DNA of 11,863 bases from contig CAJUAW010000087.1 of the NCBI GenBank assembly GCA_910584605.1, positions 1 through 11,863 on the forward strand, in the 5' to 3' direction. This DNA is from an uncultured Oscillospiraceae bacterium. GTDB lineage: Bacteria > Bacillota_A > Clostridia > Oscillospirales > Oscillospiraceae. The position numbers and the translations under genes were made by a program. Of the stretch, positions 1 to 5,930 are shown one piece after another. How positions within the stretch are numbered: position 1 is the stretch's first letter; each line of letters starts with the position of its first letter. Under the pieces are notes generated by a model. It was not told the DNA's origin, did not search any database, and saw only the letters and a program-made list of their open reading frames with translations.

Positions 1-322
1 GGCGGGGAAGACCGCCTTCACCCGTGGCCTGGCCCGCGGGCTGGGGGTGACGGACCGGGTGACCAGTCCCACCTTCACCATCGTCAACGAGTACGAGGGG
101 GGCCGGCTGCCCCTGTTCCACTTCGATATGTACCGCCTGGCCTCCTCCGAGGAGCTGTTCGACATTGGCTGGGAGGACTACCTTCAGCGGGGCGGTGTGT
201 GCGCCGTGGAGTGGAGCGAGAACGTGTCCGATGCCCTGGAGGAGGACGCCCTGTCGGTGGAGATCAGCCGGGGAGAGCAGGACGGCCAGCGGGTGATCGT
301 CATCAAGGGGGTGGAGCTGTGA
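1..322 (+). CDS. tsaE: tRNA threonylcarbamoyladenosine biosynthesis ATPase TsaE (5' truncated by window)
   Basis: The P-loop ATPase of the TsaBDE complex, which makes t6A at position 37 of ANN-decoding tRNAs in the cytoplasm. The frame is already open at base 2 and begins inside the Walker A motif (AGKTAFTRGLARGLG); only the first few dozen residues are missing. Also visible are SPTFTIVNEY, the HFDMYRL segment and VEWSE, all hallmarks of the family. The stop TGA at 320-322 overlaps the GTG start of tsaB, so the two are translationally coupled. The remaining 106 residues plus the missing N-terminus fit the usual ~150-residue length. Identification rests on these motifs and on the tsaB neighbour. 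Confidence 0.94.
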   Translation, partial: AGKTAFTRGLARGLGVTDRVTSPTFTIVNEYEGGRLPLFHFDMYRLASSEELFDIGWEDYLQRGGVCAVEWSENVSDALEEDALSVEISRGEQDGQRVIVIKGVEL

Positions 323-1056
323 ACATTTTAGCCTTGGAGTCGTCGGCAGCGGCCTGCTCCGCCGCCCTTTGCCGGGACGGGACGCTGACGGCCCAGTCCT
401 TCCAGTGCAGCGGCCTGACCCACAGCCGAACCCTCCTGCCTATGGTCCACGACATGCTGGACAACTGCGGCCAGCCCCTGGAAGCGGTGGACGTGATCGC
501 CGTAGCTGCCGGGCCGGGTTCCTTCACCGGGCTGCGCATCGGGGTGGCGGCCGCCAAGGGTCTGGCCTGGGCGGCGGAAAAGCCCTGTGCCCCCTGCTCC
601 ACACTGGAATCCATGGCCTGGCCCCTGGCCCATATGGAGGACAGGCTCATCGTCTGCGCCATGGACGCCCGGCGCAAGCAGGTGTACAACGCCCTGTTCC
701 TGGCCCGGGGGGATCATCTGGAGCGGCTCAGTCCCGACCGGGCCATCTCCCTGGAGGAGCTGGGAGAGGAGCTGAAAAAATTCCAATTTTTGAAAATAGC
801 CGTTGGCGACGGGGCTCAGCTGTGTTATAATACCCTAAATGAGCAAATTCCCATGACCCTGGCCCCGGTCCATCTGCGGATGCAGAGCGCCTGGGGGGTC
901 GCCCGGGCCGCGGAGGAGCTGGTGAAGACCGGCGGCCTGGTGTCCGGAGCGGAGCTGGCTCCCGTCTATCACCGCTTGTCCCAGGCGGAGCGGGAGCGGC
1001 TGGAGCGCGAGCAGAACACAAAATTTACAAGAGAAGGGGATCAGAAACATGTATAA
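319..1056 (+). CDS. tsaB: tRNA threonylcarbamoyladenosine biosynthesis protein TsaB
   Basis: An ASKHA-fold scaffold protein that pairs with TsaD in t6A synthesis (known for the family). The chosen start is GTG at 319, sharing 4 nt with the tsaE stop. It gives 245 residues beginning (M)NILALESSAAACSAALCRD, the expected first strand; the open frame continues upstream, but only as a shadow of tsaE. Family motifs are LTHSRTLLP near residue 35 and GPGSFTGLRIG near residue 70. The C-terminal PVYHRLSQAERE segment is also typical. Its stop overlaps the upp start by 8 nt. In many Firmicutes tsaE-tsaB is followed by rimI and tsaD; here upp follows, so tsaD must lie elsewhere. An AT-rich stretch around 775-840 stands out from the GC-rich gene and holds a promoter-like sequence. 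Confidence 0.94.
   Translation: MNILALESSAAACSAALCRDGTLTAQSFQCSGLTHSRTLLPMVHDMLDNCGQPLEAVDVIAVAAGPGSFTGLRIGVAAAKGLAWAAEKPCAPCSTLESMAWPLAHMEDRLIVCAMDARRKQVYNALFLARGDHLERLSPDRAISLEELGEELKKFQFLKIAVGDGAQLCYNTLNEQIPMTLAPVHLRMQSAWGVARAAEELVKTGGLVSGAELAPVYHRLSQAERERLEREQNTKFTREGDQKHV
803..831 (+). promoter_or_regulatory. possible internal promoter for upp inside tsaB
   Basis: TTGGCG (803-808), a 17-nt spacer, then TATAAT (826-831) preceded by TG one base upstream (extended -10). The -35 is weak. It lies in a locally AT-rich patch 218 nt before the upp start and could give upp its own transcription, but promoter-like strings also occur by chance in coding sequence. Confidence 0.3.
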
Positions 1057-1684
1057 CGAAAAGGTACACATCCTGGACCACCCGCTGCTGCAGCACAAGC
1101 TGACCATCCTCCGGGACGAGAACACCGGCGTGAAGGAATTCCGGGAGATCGTGTCGGAGATCGCTGCCCTGGAGTGCTATGAGGCCACCCGGGATCTGCC
1201 CCTGGCGGATATCGAGGTCAAAACCCCCATCACCACCGGCACCTTCAAGACACTGGCGGGCAAGAAGCTGGCGGTTGTTCCGATCCTCCGGGCGGGTCTG
1301 GGCATGGTGGACGGCATCATCAAAATGATCCCCTCCGCCAAGGTGGGCCACATCGGCCTGTACCGGGACCCGGAGACCCACCGCCCGGTGGAGTATTACT
1401 GCAAGATGCCCGCCGATATCGCAGAGCGGGACGTGATCGTCCTGGACCCCATGCTGGCCACCGGCGGCTCCGCCTCCGCCGCCATCACCTTCATCAAGGG
1501 CTACGGCTGCAAGCACATCAAGCTGATGAACGTCCTGGCCGCCCCCGAGGGCATCGCGTGCATCCAGAAGGACCACCCCGATGTGGACATCTACGTGGCG
1601 GGTGTGGACGAGAAGCTGAACGAGCACGCCTATATCGTCCCCGGCCTGGGCGATGCGGGCGACCGTATCTTTGGCACCAAATAA
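1049..1684 (+). CDS. upp: uracil phosphoribosyltransferase
   Basis: Converts uracil and PRPP to UMP and pyrophosphate in pyrimidine salvage; cytoplasmic. The 211-residue product has the normal length (about 208-210). Visible motifs are the start HILDHPLLQHKLTILRDENT, the PITTGTFKTLAGKKLAVVPI segment, and ILRAGLGMVDG. The PRPP-binding loop is DPMLATGGSASAAI near residues 130-143, and the C-terminal uracil-binding segment GLGDAGDRIFGTK closes the protein. The ATG at 1049 is preceded by GAGAAGGGGA (1031-1040) at suitable spacing and overlaps the tsaB stop by 8 nt. It is probably cotranscribed with tsaE-tsaB; the internal promoter-like sequence at 803-831 may add to this. A strong hairpin follows the stop. 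Identification is secure. Confidence 0.98.
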   Translation: MYNEKVHILDHPLLQHKLTILRDENTGVKEFREIVSEIAALECYEATRDLPLADIEVKTPITTGTFKTLAGKKLAVVPILRAGLGMVDGIIKMIPSAKVGHIGLYRDPETHRPVEYYCKMPADIAERDVIVLDPMLATGGSASAAITFIKGYGCKHIKLMNVLAAPEGIACIQKDHPDVDIYVAGVDEKLNEHAYIVPGLGDAGDRIFGTK

Positions 1685-1690
1685 ACCAAT

Positions 1691-1723
1691 GTGTCCCGGC
1701 CCTCAGGGAATGGGCCGGGACAC
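1691..1723 (+). terminator. hairpin after upp (terminator-like, no U tract)
   Basis: A perfect 12-bp stem (GTGTCCCGGCCC at 1691-1702 with 1712-1723) and 9-nt loop start 7 nt after the upp stop. No T run follows; the sequence goes straight into a second hairpin. It may act as a terminator or an RNA 3'-end stabiliser. Confidence 0.5.
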
Positions 1724-1772
1724 TTGACAAAGCCCGCTTGGTTTGCCGTAACCAAACTGAGCGGGCGGTCAA
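1724..1772 (+). repeat. second tandem hairpin in the upp 3' region
   Basis: GCCCGCT-TG-GTTTG (1732-1745) can pair with CAAAC-TG-AGCGGGC (1753-1766) as 14 continuous RNA pairs, the two central ones being G-U wobbles. An outer TTGAC/GTCAA pair (1724-1728 with 1768-1772) extends it past a small internal loop. Wobbles that only work on the plus strand suggest a plus-strand RNA structure. It resembles the hairpin at 8258-8307 in its arm sequences (TTGAC, CGCTTGG, GAGCGG, GGTCAAC). Confidence 0.55.
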
Positions 1773-1924
1773 CCGGGTCCTATGCGGTTGGCGGTCAGTC
1801 TTTCAACAAGTTTACAGCTTGAGACAATGCCGTTTCCTTTGCAGCGCTGGGGGCAGCCGCGCAAGGGAAGGGGCGGTGAACGTCCTGCGGGATATCATCC
1901 GGCGGACGTAGGTTGTGCGGGGGC
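1773..1924. other. intergenic stretch without recognised content
   Basis: No convincing gene, RNA or repeat is seen between the hairpins after upp and the promoter at 1925. Reading frames that cross it lack ribosome binding sites and continue out of shadows of neighbouring genes. Confidence 0.5.
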
Positions 1925-1953
1925 TTGACAACGGGAGGGCCCCTTGCTATAAT
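1925..1953 (+). promoter_or_regulatory. consensus sigma-A promoter of the ABC-F leader
   Basis: TTGACA (1925-1930), a 17-nt spacer and TATAAT (1948-1953): both hexamers match the consensus perfectly. Expected transcription start is near 1960, leaving a leader of about 220 nt before the ABC-F start codon. Such a strong promoter in front of a terminator is the usual arrangement for attenuation control. Confidence 0.85.
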
Positions 1954-1983
1954 GTGTGCAAGAAACAGATGGGAGGCGGGAAG

Positions 1984-2004
1984 ATGCGCAAGGCCACTTG
2001 CTGA
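1984..2004 (+). CDS. putative 6-residue leader peptide (MRKATC)
   Basis: ATG at 1984 follows GGGAGG (1971-1976) by 7 nt and the frame stops at TGA 2002-2004. It lies about 25 nt after the predicted transcription start and just before the dyad TTCTGT-G-ACAGAA (2005-2017). Leaders of this kind are known for drug-inducible ABC-F genes in Firmicutes, where a drug-stalled ribosome changes the downstream RNA fold. An in-frame ATG at 1969 overlaps the Shine-Dalgarno and is less likely. Translation is inferred only. Confidence 0.5.
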   Translation: MRKATC

Positions 2005-2137
2005 TTCTGTGACAGAAACGTTGTTCAGAGCCGCTGTGACGGCTCCGTTCTGTCATGGGTCCGCGAGAGGAAACGCGCAGCCTTCCCCTTCCGGCTCATC
2101 CTGGGTGCAGTGCGCCCTTCTGCCGCCGCGAGAGGAA
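2005..2137 (+). promoter_or_regulatory. attenuator/antiterminator region of the ABC-F leader
   Basis: Two structural elements are visible. TGACAGAA (2010-2017) can pair with TTCTGTCA (2048-2055), with an inner perfect stem GAGCCG/CGGCTC (2028-2033 with 2040-2045); alternatively 2005-2010 pairs with 2012-2017. CCGCGAGAGGAA occurs exactly twice, at 2061-2072 and 2126-2137. The second copy is the 5' arm of the terminator, so the first copy can capture the same 3' arm (10 pairs, 2061-2070 with 2142-2151) and give a non-terminating fold. Ribosome stalling on the leader ORF could select between folds; that step is inference. Confidence 0.6.
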
Positions 2138-2157
2138 GGACCCTCTTGCGGCTTTTT
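2125..2157 (+). terminator. intrinsic terminator upstream of the ABC-F gene
   Basis: An 11-bp stem (GCCGCGAGAGG at 2125-2135 with CCTCTTGCGGC at 2142-2152, one G-U pair), a 6-nt loop, and TTTTT at 2153-2157. It sits only 25 nt before the ABC-F ATG and downstream of the ABC-F promoter, so it would stop transcription by default. Confidence 0.82.
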
Positions 2158-2182
2158 CGCGCGCATGACAGGAGGGCTGAAG

Positions 2183-3667
2183 ATGTCTCAAATTACCATA
2201 CAAAACCTGCATTTCACCTACGACGGGGACCACACCCCTGTGTTTGAAGGACTGGACCTCCAGCTGGATACCAACTGGAAGCTGGGCCTGGTGGGTCGCA
2301 ATGGCCGGGGGAAGACCACCCTTCTCCGTCTGCTGGCGGGGGAGCTGGAGGGTCAGGGGACCGTCTCCCTCCGGCAGCCCTGCATCCGCTGGCCCCGTCC
2401 AGTGGCTGATCCCTCCCGAAGGACGCTGGATATCCTGCTGGAGGGCGTCCCGCCGGAGGAGGAGTGGCGGCTGAGCTGGGAGCTGTCCAAGCTTGGGCTG
2501 GGGGAGACGGCCCTGGACCGGCCTTTCGCCACCCTCAGCGGCGGGGAGCAGACCCGTGCTCTGCTGGCGGTCCTCTTCCTGGACGAGGGGGCTTACCCCA
2601 TGATCGACGAGCCCACCAACCATCTGGACGGTCCCGGCCGGGCGCTGGTGGCGGACTATCTGCGGGGACTGGATCGGGGCTTTTTGCTGGTGTCCCACGA
2701 CCGGGCCTTTCTGGACGGCTGTGTGGACCACATCCTGGCCCTGAACCCCACCGGCCCGGAGCTGGTGCGGGGAACATTTTCCAGCTGGTTTCGGGACAAA
2801 GAGGACCGGGACCGGGGGGAGGCCGCCCGGAACGAGAAGCTGAAGAGGGAGATCCGGCGTCTGGAGCGGGCCGCCGCCGACCGGAGGCAGAAGGCGGACG
2901 CAGTGGAGCGGGCCAAAACCGGCATCTCCAAAGATGGAATTGTCAAACATGGGTTGCGGCCCTACCTGGGGGAGAAGTCCAGAAAGGGCCAGCAGCAGCG
3001 GAAGAATATTGAGCGCAGGGCGGACCGGGCTGTCCAGGAGAAGTCCGGCCTGCTGAAGGACATCGAGCGGTCGGACAGTCTGAAGCTGACCCCCCTGACC
3101 TACCACAGCGCCCGTTTGCTGGAGGGGAGGGATTTGGTTGTCACCTACCCGGGAATGGCTGGCAAGCCGGTCTGCTTTACACTGGATCAGGGGGACCGCC
3201 TCTGTCTGGACGGAGGCAACGGTTCCGGCAAGAGCAGCCTTCTGCGTATGCTTCTGGGGGAGGAGGTCCCCCACATCGGGACCCTGTGGCAGGCGTCGGG
3301 GCTGAGCATCTCCTACGTGCCTCAGAGAGCAGACCACCTGCGGGGGGACCTGACCGCCTGGGCGGAGGGACAGGGGGTCGACCGGACGCAATTCCTCACC
3401 GTCCTGCGCAAGCTGGATTTTTCCAGGGAGCTCTTTTCCCGGGACATGGGGGAGTACAGCGCCGGACAGCAGAAAAAGGTGCTGATCGCGGCCAGCCTGT
3501 GCCAGAGCGCCCACCTGTATGTCTGGGATGAGCCGCTGAACTATATCGACCTGTTCTCCCGGATGCAGATTGAGGAGCTGCTGCTGGAGTACCGGCCCAC
3601 CCTCCTCTTTGTGGAGCACGACCGGGTTTTTCGAGAAAATATCGCCACCGGGGGCGTGGAGCTGTAA
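2183..3667 (+). CDS. Lsa-type ABC-F ribosomal protection protein
   Basis: A 494-residue soluble ATPase with two ABC domains and no membrane segments; Lsa-family proteins have about 490-500 residues. Known members bind the ribosomal E site and displace lincosamides, streptogramin A and pleuromutilins. NBD1 has Walker A GRNGRGKT (38-45), signature LSGGEQ (118-123), Walker B MIDEPTNHLD (140-149) and SHD (171-173). A charged helical linker follows (about 200-300). NBD2 has Walker A GGNGSGKS (344-351), signature SAGQQ (426-430), WDEPLNYID and EHD. FSSWFRDK, LKLTPLTYH, LRKLDFSRELF and the C-terminal ENIATGGVEL closely echo Lsa proteins from memory. The ATG at 2183 follows AGGAGGG (2170-2176). The frame is open further upstream, but that part holds the promoter, leader ORF and terminator. 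Resistance spectrum cannot be read from sequence. Confidence 0.92.
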   Translation: MSQITIQNLHFTYDGDHTPVFEGLDLQLDTNWKLGLVGRNGRGKTTLLRLLAGELEGQGTVSLRQPCIRWPRPVADPSRRTLDILLEGVPPEEEWRLSWELSKLGLGETALDRPFATLSGGEQTRALLAVLFLDEGAYPMIDEPTNHLDGPGRALVADYLRGLDRGFLLVSHDRAFLDGCVDHILALNPTGPELVRGTFSSWFRDKEDRDRGEAARNEKLKREIRRLERAAADRRQKADAVERAKTGISKDGIVKHGLRPYLGEKSRKGQQQRKNIERRADRAVQEKSGLLKDIERSDSLKLTPLTYHSARLLEGRDLVVTYPGMAGKPVCFTLDQGDRLCLDGGNGSGKSSLLRMLLGEEVPHIGTLWQASGLSISYVPQRADHLRGDLTAWAEGQGVDRTQFLTVLRKLDFSRELFSRDMGEYSAGQQKKVLIAASLCQSAHLYVWDEPLNYIDLFSRMQIEELLLEYRPTLLFVEHDRVFRENIATGGVEL

Positions 3668-3670
3668 AAG

Positions 3671-3700
3671 ACGGGCTTCTCCATTTCTGGAGAAGCCCGT
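3671..3700. terminator. terminator hairpin between convergent genes
   Basis: A perfect 13-bp stem (ACGGGCTTCTCCA at 3671-3683 with 3688-3700) and a 4-nt loop lie between the ABC-F stop and the stop of the convergent minus-strand gene. Read on the minus strand it is followed by CTTTTAC, a short U tract; read on the plus strand it is not. It probably serves both genes, better for the minus strand. Confidence 0.7.
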
Positions 3701-3705
3701 GAACC

Positions 3706-4182
3706 TTATGTTTCCTGCCAGCCCTTGCACACGTCCACCCAGCCCAGGGAGTGGGAATACTCCGCCAGCTCGTCACAGGTGAGCTGGATGGCGGAATTCC
3801 CGCTCCCGGCGGCGGGGAAGACGGTGTCGAACCGCTGGAGGGACACGTCCAGATAGGTGCGTACCCCCTCCGGGTTGGCGAAGGGGCACACCCCGCCGAC
3901 TGCGTGGCCGGTGAAGGCGGACACCTGCTCCTGGGTGAGCATTTTGGCCTTGGTGTGAAACAGCGACTTGTACTTGCTGTTGTCGATCTTGGCGTCTCCG
4001 GCGGCCACAACGAGGACGCAGCCCTCTTCCACCAGAAAGGACAGGGTCTTGGCAATGCGGGCGGGGATCACCCCCACCGCCTGGGCGGCCAGCTCCACCG
4101 TAGCGCTGGAGACGGGGAACTCCAAAATGTCCCCCTCCCGGCCCAGAGGACGGAAGTAGTCCCGAACTGTTTCGATAGACAT
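3706..4182 (-). CDS. YbaK/EbsC-family aminoacyl-tRNA deacylase (YwhH-like)
   Basis: A 158-residue single-domain protein of the YbaK/ProX editing superfamily, whose members hydrolyse mischarged aminoacyl-tRNAs in trans. Motifs are SATVELAAQAVGV near residue 25, RIAKTLSF with its conserved lysine near 42-49, GDAKIDNSKYK near 62, GHAVGGVCPF near 92-101, and the C-terminal LDVSLQRFDTVFPAAGS. The sequence closely resembles B. subtilis YwhH from memory; the tRNA substrate of that subgroup is not something sequence can settle. It starts 3 nt after the stop of the thioesterase gene, so the two are cotranscribed. The hairpin 3671-3700 is its likely terminator. Confidence 0.88.
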   Translation of the reverse strand: MSIETVRDYFRPLGREGDILEFPVSSATVELAAQAVGVIPARIAKTLSFLVEEGCVLVVAAGDAKIDNSKYKSLFHTKAKMLTQEQVSAFTGHAVGGVCPFANPEGVRTYLDVSLQRFDTVFPAAGSGNSAIQLTCDELAEYSHSLGWVDVCKGWQET

Positions 4183-4185
4183 CCC

Positions 4186-4578
4186 TCAGCCCTCCCGTTT
4201 TTGGGCGGCCTTAGCCAGGAAGCGGTCGTTGGTGATGATAAACCGCTCGTGGGTCCCCTGGCCGATGAGGCCCTTCTCGTCGTAGGCGGCCACCTTGAGG
4301 ACGATGCGCTTGCCGTCCACCTGGGTGACCTCGCTCTCCGCCCACACTTTCATGCCCACGGGGGTGGCGCTGTCGTGGCTGACGTTCAGCTTGGTGCCCA
4401 CGGTGCCCTGGCCCTCCTCCAGGTGTGGGGCGATGGATTTCCAGGAAGCCTCTTCCATCAGGGCGCACAGGAAGGGGGTGCCGAACACGGGCAGCGCCCC
4501 AGAGCAGGCCGCTTGAGCGGTGTTGGAATCGTTGACAATGGTCTCGGCGCGGCCCTTTAAACCGGTGGTAACAGACAT
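4186..4578 (-). CDS. hotdog-fold thioesterase related to FlK (fluoroacetyl-CoA thioesterase)
   Basis: A 130-residue hotdog protein. The layout T34 (in GTPF), E42 (in MEEA) and H68 (in NVSHDSATP) reproduces the spacing of the FlK catalytic residues Thr42/Glu50/His76 exactly (8 and 26 residues). VGTKLNVSHDSATPVGM and the following strand EVTQVDGKRIVLKVAAYDE are typical of this thioesterase group. FlK itself detoxifies fluoroacetyl-CoA; homologues in gut anaerobes are common and their acyl-CoA substrates unknown, so only general acyl-CoA thioesterase activity is proposed. ATG at 4578 has GGAGGA 7 nt upstream (plus-strand 4586-4591). Its own extended -10 promoter is likely in the gap after the GH18 gene. 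Confidence 0.82.
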   Translation of the reverse strand: MSVTTGLKGRAETIVNDSNTAQAACSGALPVFGTPFLCALMEEASWKSIAPHLEEGQGTVGTKLNVSHDSATPVGMKVWAESEVTQVDGKRIVLKVAAYDEKGLIGQGTHERFIITNDRFLAKAAQKREG

Positions 4579-4612
4579 AGGGATGTCCTCCTTTTGTAAA
4601 ATTGGCGGACTT

Positions 4613-4621
4613 ATTATAGCA
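4613..4621 (-). promoter_or_regulatory. extended -10 promoter for the thioesterase-deacylase pair
   Basis: On the minus strand TGCTATAAT (plus-strand 4613-4621) lies 35 nt upstream of the thioesterase ATG. The -35 region is poor, but TG plus a perfect TATAAT is a credible extended -10 element. It could separate this pair from the upstream GH18 gene, for which no terminator is seen in the 60-nt gap. Confidence 0.45.
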
Positions 4622-4638
4622 CGGGAAACTGGAAAAAG

Positions 4639-5916
4639 CTACATCCCGCTGCGGATCTGTGCCATGGAATTTAAGACCACCCAGTTCTGGGGGAAGGGCC
4701 GGTCCAGGTTCCAGTAGCCCACCCCGTACAGGCCGTACTCCAGCGCCAGGTTCAGCTTGGCCTGGATGGACCGGGCGTCCTCAAACCAGACCTCGTGCTC
4801 TACCCCCTGTTCATCCACATACCGGAGCCAGGGGGCCTGGGCCGTCTCGTCGTAGCGGATGGCGGCGTGGCGGTTCCAGGCCAGCCGGACGGCCTCCACA
4901 TTGTTGACCGAGACGGCCCGGTTCCCCTCCCGGAAGGGCAGAGGCCAGTTGTAGCCGTAGTTAGGGATGCCAAGGTAGAGCTGCTCGGGAGAAAACTCGG
5001 TAAGGGCGTACTCCACCACCTTCCGCACCTGGGGCAGGGGGGCCACCGCCATAGGCGGGCCGCTGAGGTAGCCCCAGTCGTAGGTCATCAGCAGGGCGAA
5101 GTCCACCGCCTGGGCGATCAGATGGTAGTCGATGCCCTCATACAGCCGGCCGGGCTGATTGGCGGAGGTCTTGGCGGCCAGGGCGGCGCTCAGGGGCAGC
5201 CTGCGGGAGCGGAGCGCCTGGCGGAGCTGAGCGAGGAACCTGGCGTAGGCCCTGGCGTCCTCCGCCGGGACGTATTCGAAGTCCACGTCGATTCCCTGAT
5301 AGCCCCGGCGGTCGACGGCCTCCATCAGCTCCGCGATGAGGGACTGCTGTTGGATCTCGCTGGACAGCAGCTGGTGGACCAGCTCGCTGGAAAACTGCTC
5401 CTGGGCGTCCAGGTTGGCCAGGCAGAGGAGGGGAGCGGTGCGGCTCTGGAGGGCGGCGCTGACCAGTGCCTCGTCCTGGAGGGGGATCAGGCGGCTCCCT
5501 TCAAAGCGGTAGGAGAAGGGGGTGAGCTGGGACAGATAGGGGAGTATAGACCGGAGCAGGTCCCGTTGGATGTAGGGGTAGGCGTAGCCGTTTACGGCGA
5601 GACAGCCGCTGGGCCGGACGTCATACCGCACGACGATGCTTTGACCGGGGAAGAGCAGGTCCCGGCCCTGGAGGGCGGGGTTGTTCCGCAGCAGCTGGGC
5701 CACGGTGGTGTTGTGCATCTGGGCGATGGAATACAGCGAGTCTCCAGTCCGGACCGTGTGGGTCAGCGCGGGGTACTGGACCACGATGGTCTGTCCCACA
5801 ACCAGCTGGGCGGGCTGTTCCAGCTGGTTGTCCTGGATCAGCCGCTCCATGGGGACGCCGTACTGCTGGGCCAGCCGGTACATGGTGTCGCCGGGCTGAA
5901 CGACATGGATGTCCAC
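4639..5916 (-). CDS. LysM-LysM-GH18 glycosyl hydrolase, spore cortex-lytic type (SleL/YaaH-like)
   Basis: A 425-residue protein with two N-terminal LysM domains (about residues 3-47 and 52-97) and a GH18 catalytic domain (about 105-420). The GH18 active-site strand is GIDVDFEY, with D210, D212 and the acid E214. LMTYDW and YGVGYWNLDRPF are further GH18 strands. Length and architecture match SleL/YaaH, N-acetylglucosaminidases that degrade cortical fragments during germination and lack signal peptides because they are made in the mother cell. No signal peptide is present here either. The start is GTG at 5916, with AAAGGAGGC on the minus strand 7 nt upstream and LysM beginning immediately; the frame is open much further upstream, but that part overlaps the amidase gene in another frame. 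It follows the amidase by 14 nt, so they form an operon. Confidence 0.88.
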   Translation of the reverse strand: MDIHVVQPGDTMYRLAQQYGVPMERLIQDNQLEQPAQLVVGQTIVVQYPALTHTVRTGDSLYSIAQMHNTTVAQLLRNNPALQGRDLLFPGQSIVVRYDVRPSGCLAVNGYAYPYIQRDLLRSILPYLSQLTPFSYRFEGSRLIPLQDEALVSAALQSRTAPLLCLANLDAQEQFSSELVHQLLSSEIQQQSLIAELMEAVDRRGYQGIDVDFEYVPAEDARAYARFLAQLRQALRSRRLPLSAALAAKTSANQPGRLYEGIDYHLIAQAVDFALLMTYDWGYLSGPPMAVAPLPQVRKVVEYALTEFSPEQLYLGIPNYGYNWPLPFREGNRAVSVNNVEAVRLAWNRHAAIRYDETAQAPWLRYVDEQGVEHEVWFEDARSIQAKLNLALEYGLYGVGYWNLDRPFPQNWVVLNSMAQIRSGM

Positions 5917-5930
5917 GAAAAAGCCTCCTT

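Noticed and set aside
1558..1911. Plus-strand frame across the end of upp and the following intergenic region
   Set aside because: No ribosome binding site, no recognisable domain, and it crosses two hairpins; the first part is out-of-frame upp.
1913..2182. Extension of the ABC-F protein to an upstream start, adding 90 residues
   Set aside because: The extension covers the consensus promoter, leader ORF and intrinsic terminator, lacks a ribosome binding site, and Lsa-type proteins begin at the MSQITIQNL position (2183).
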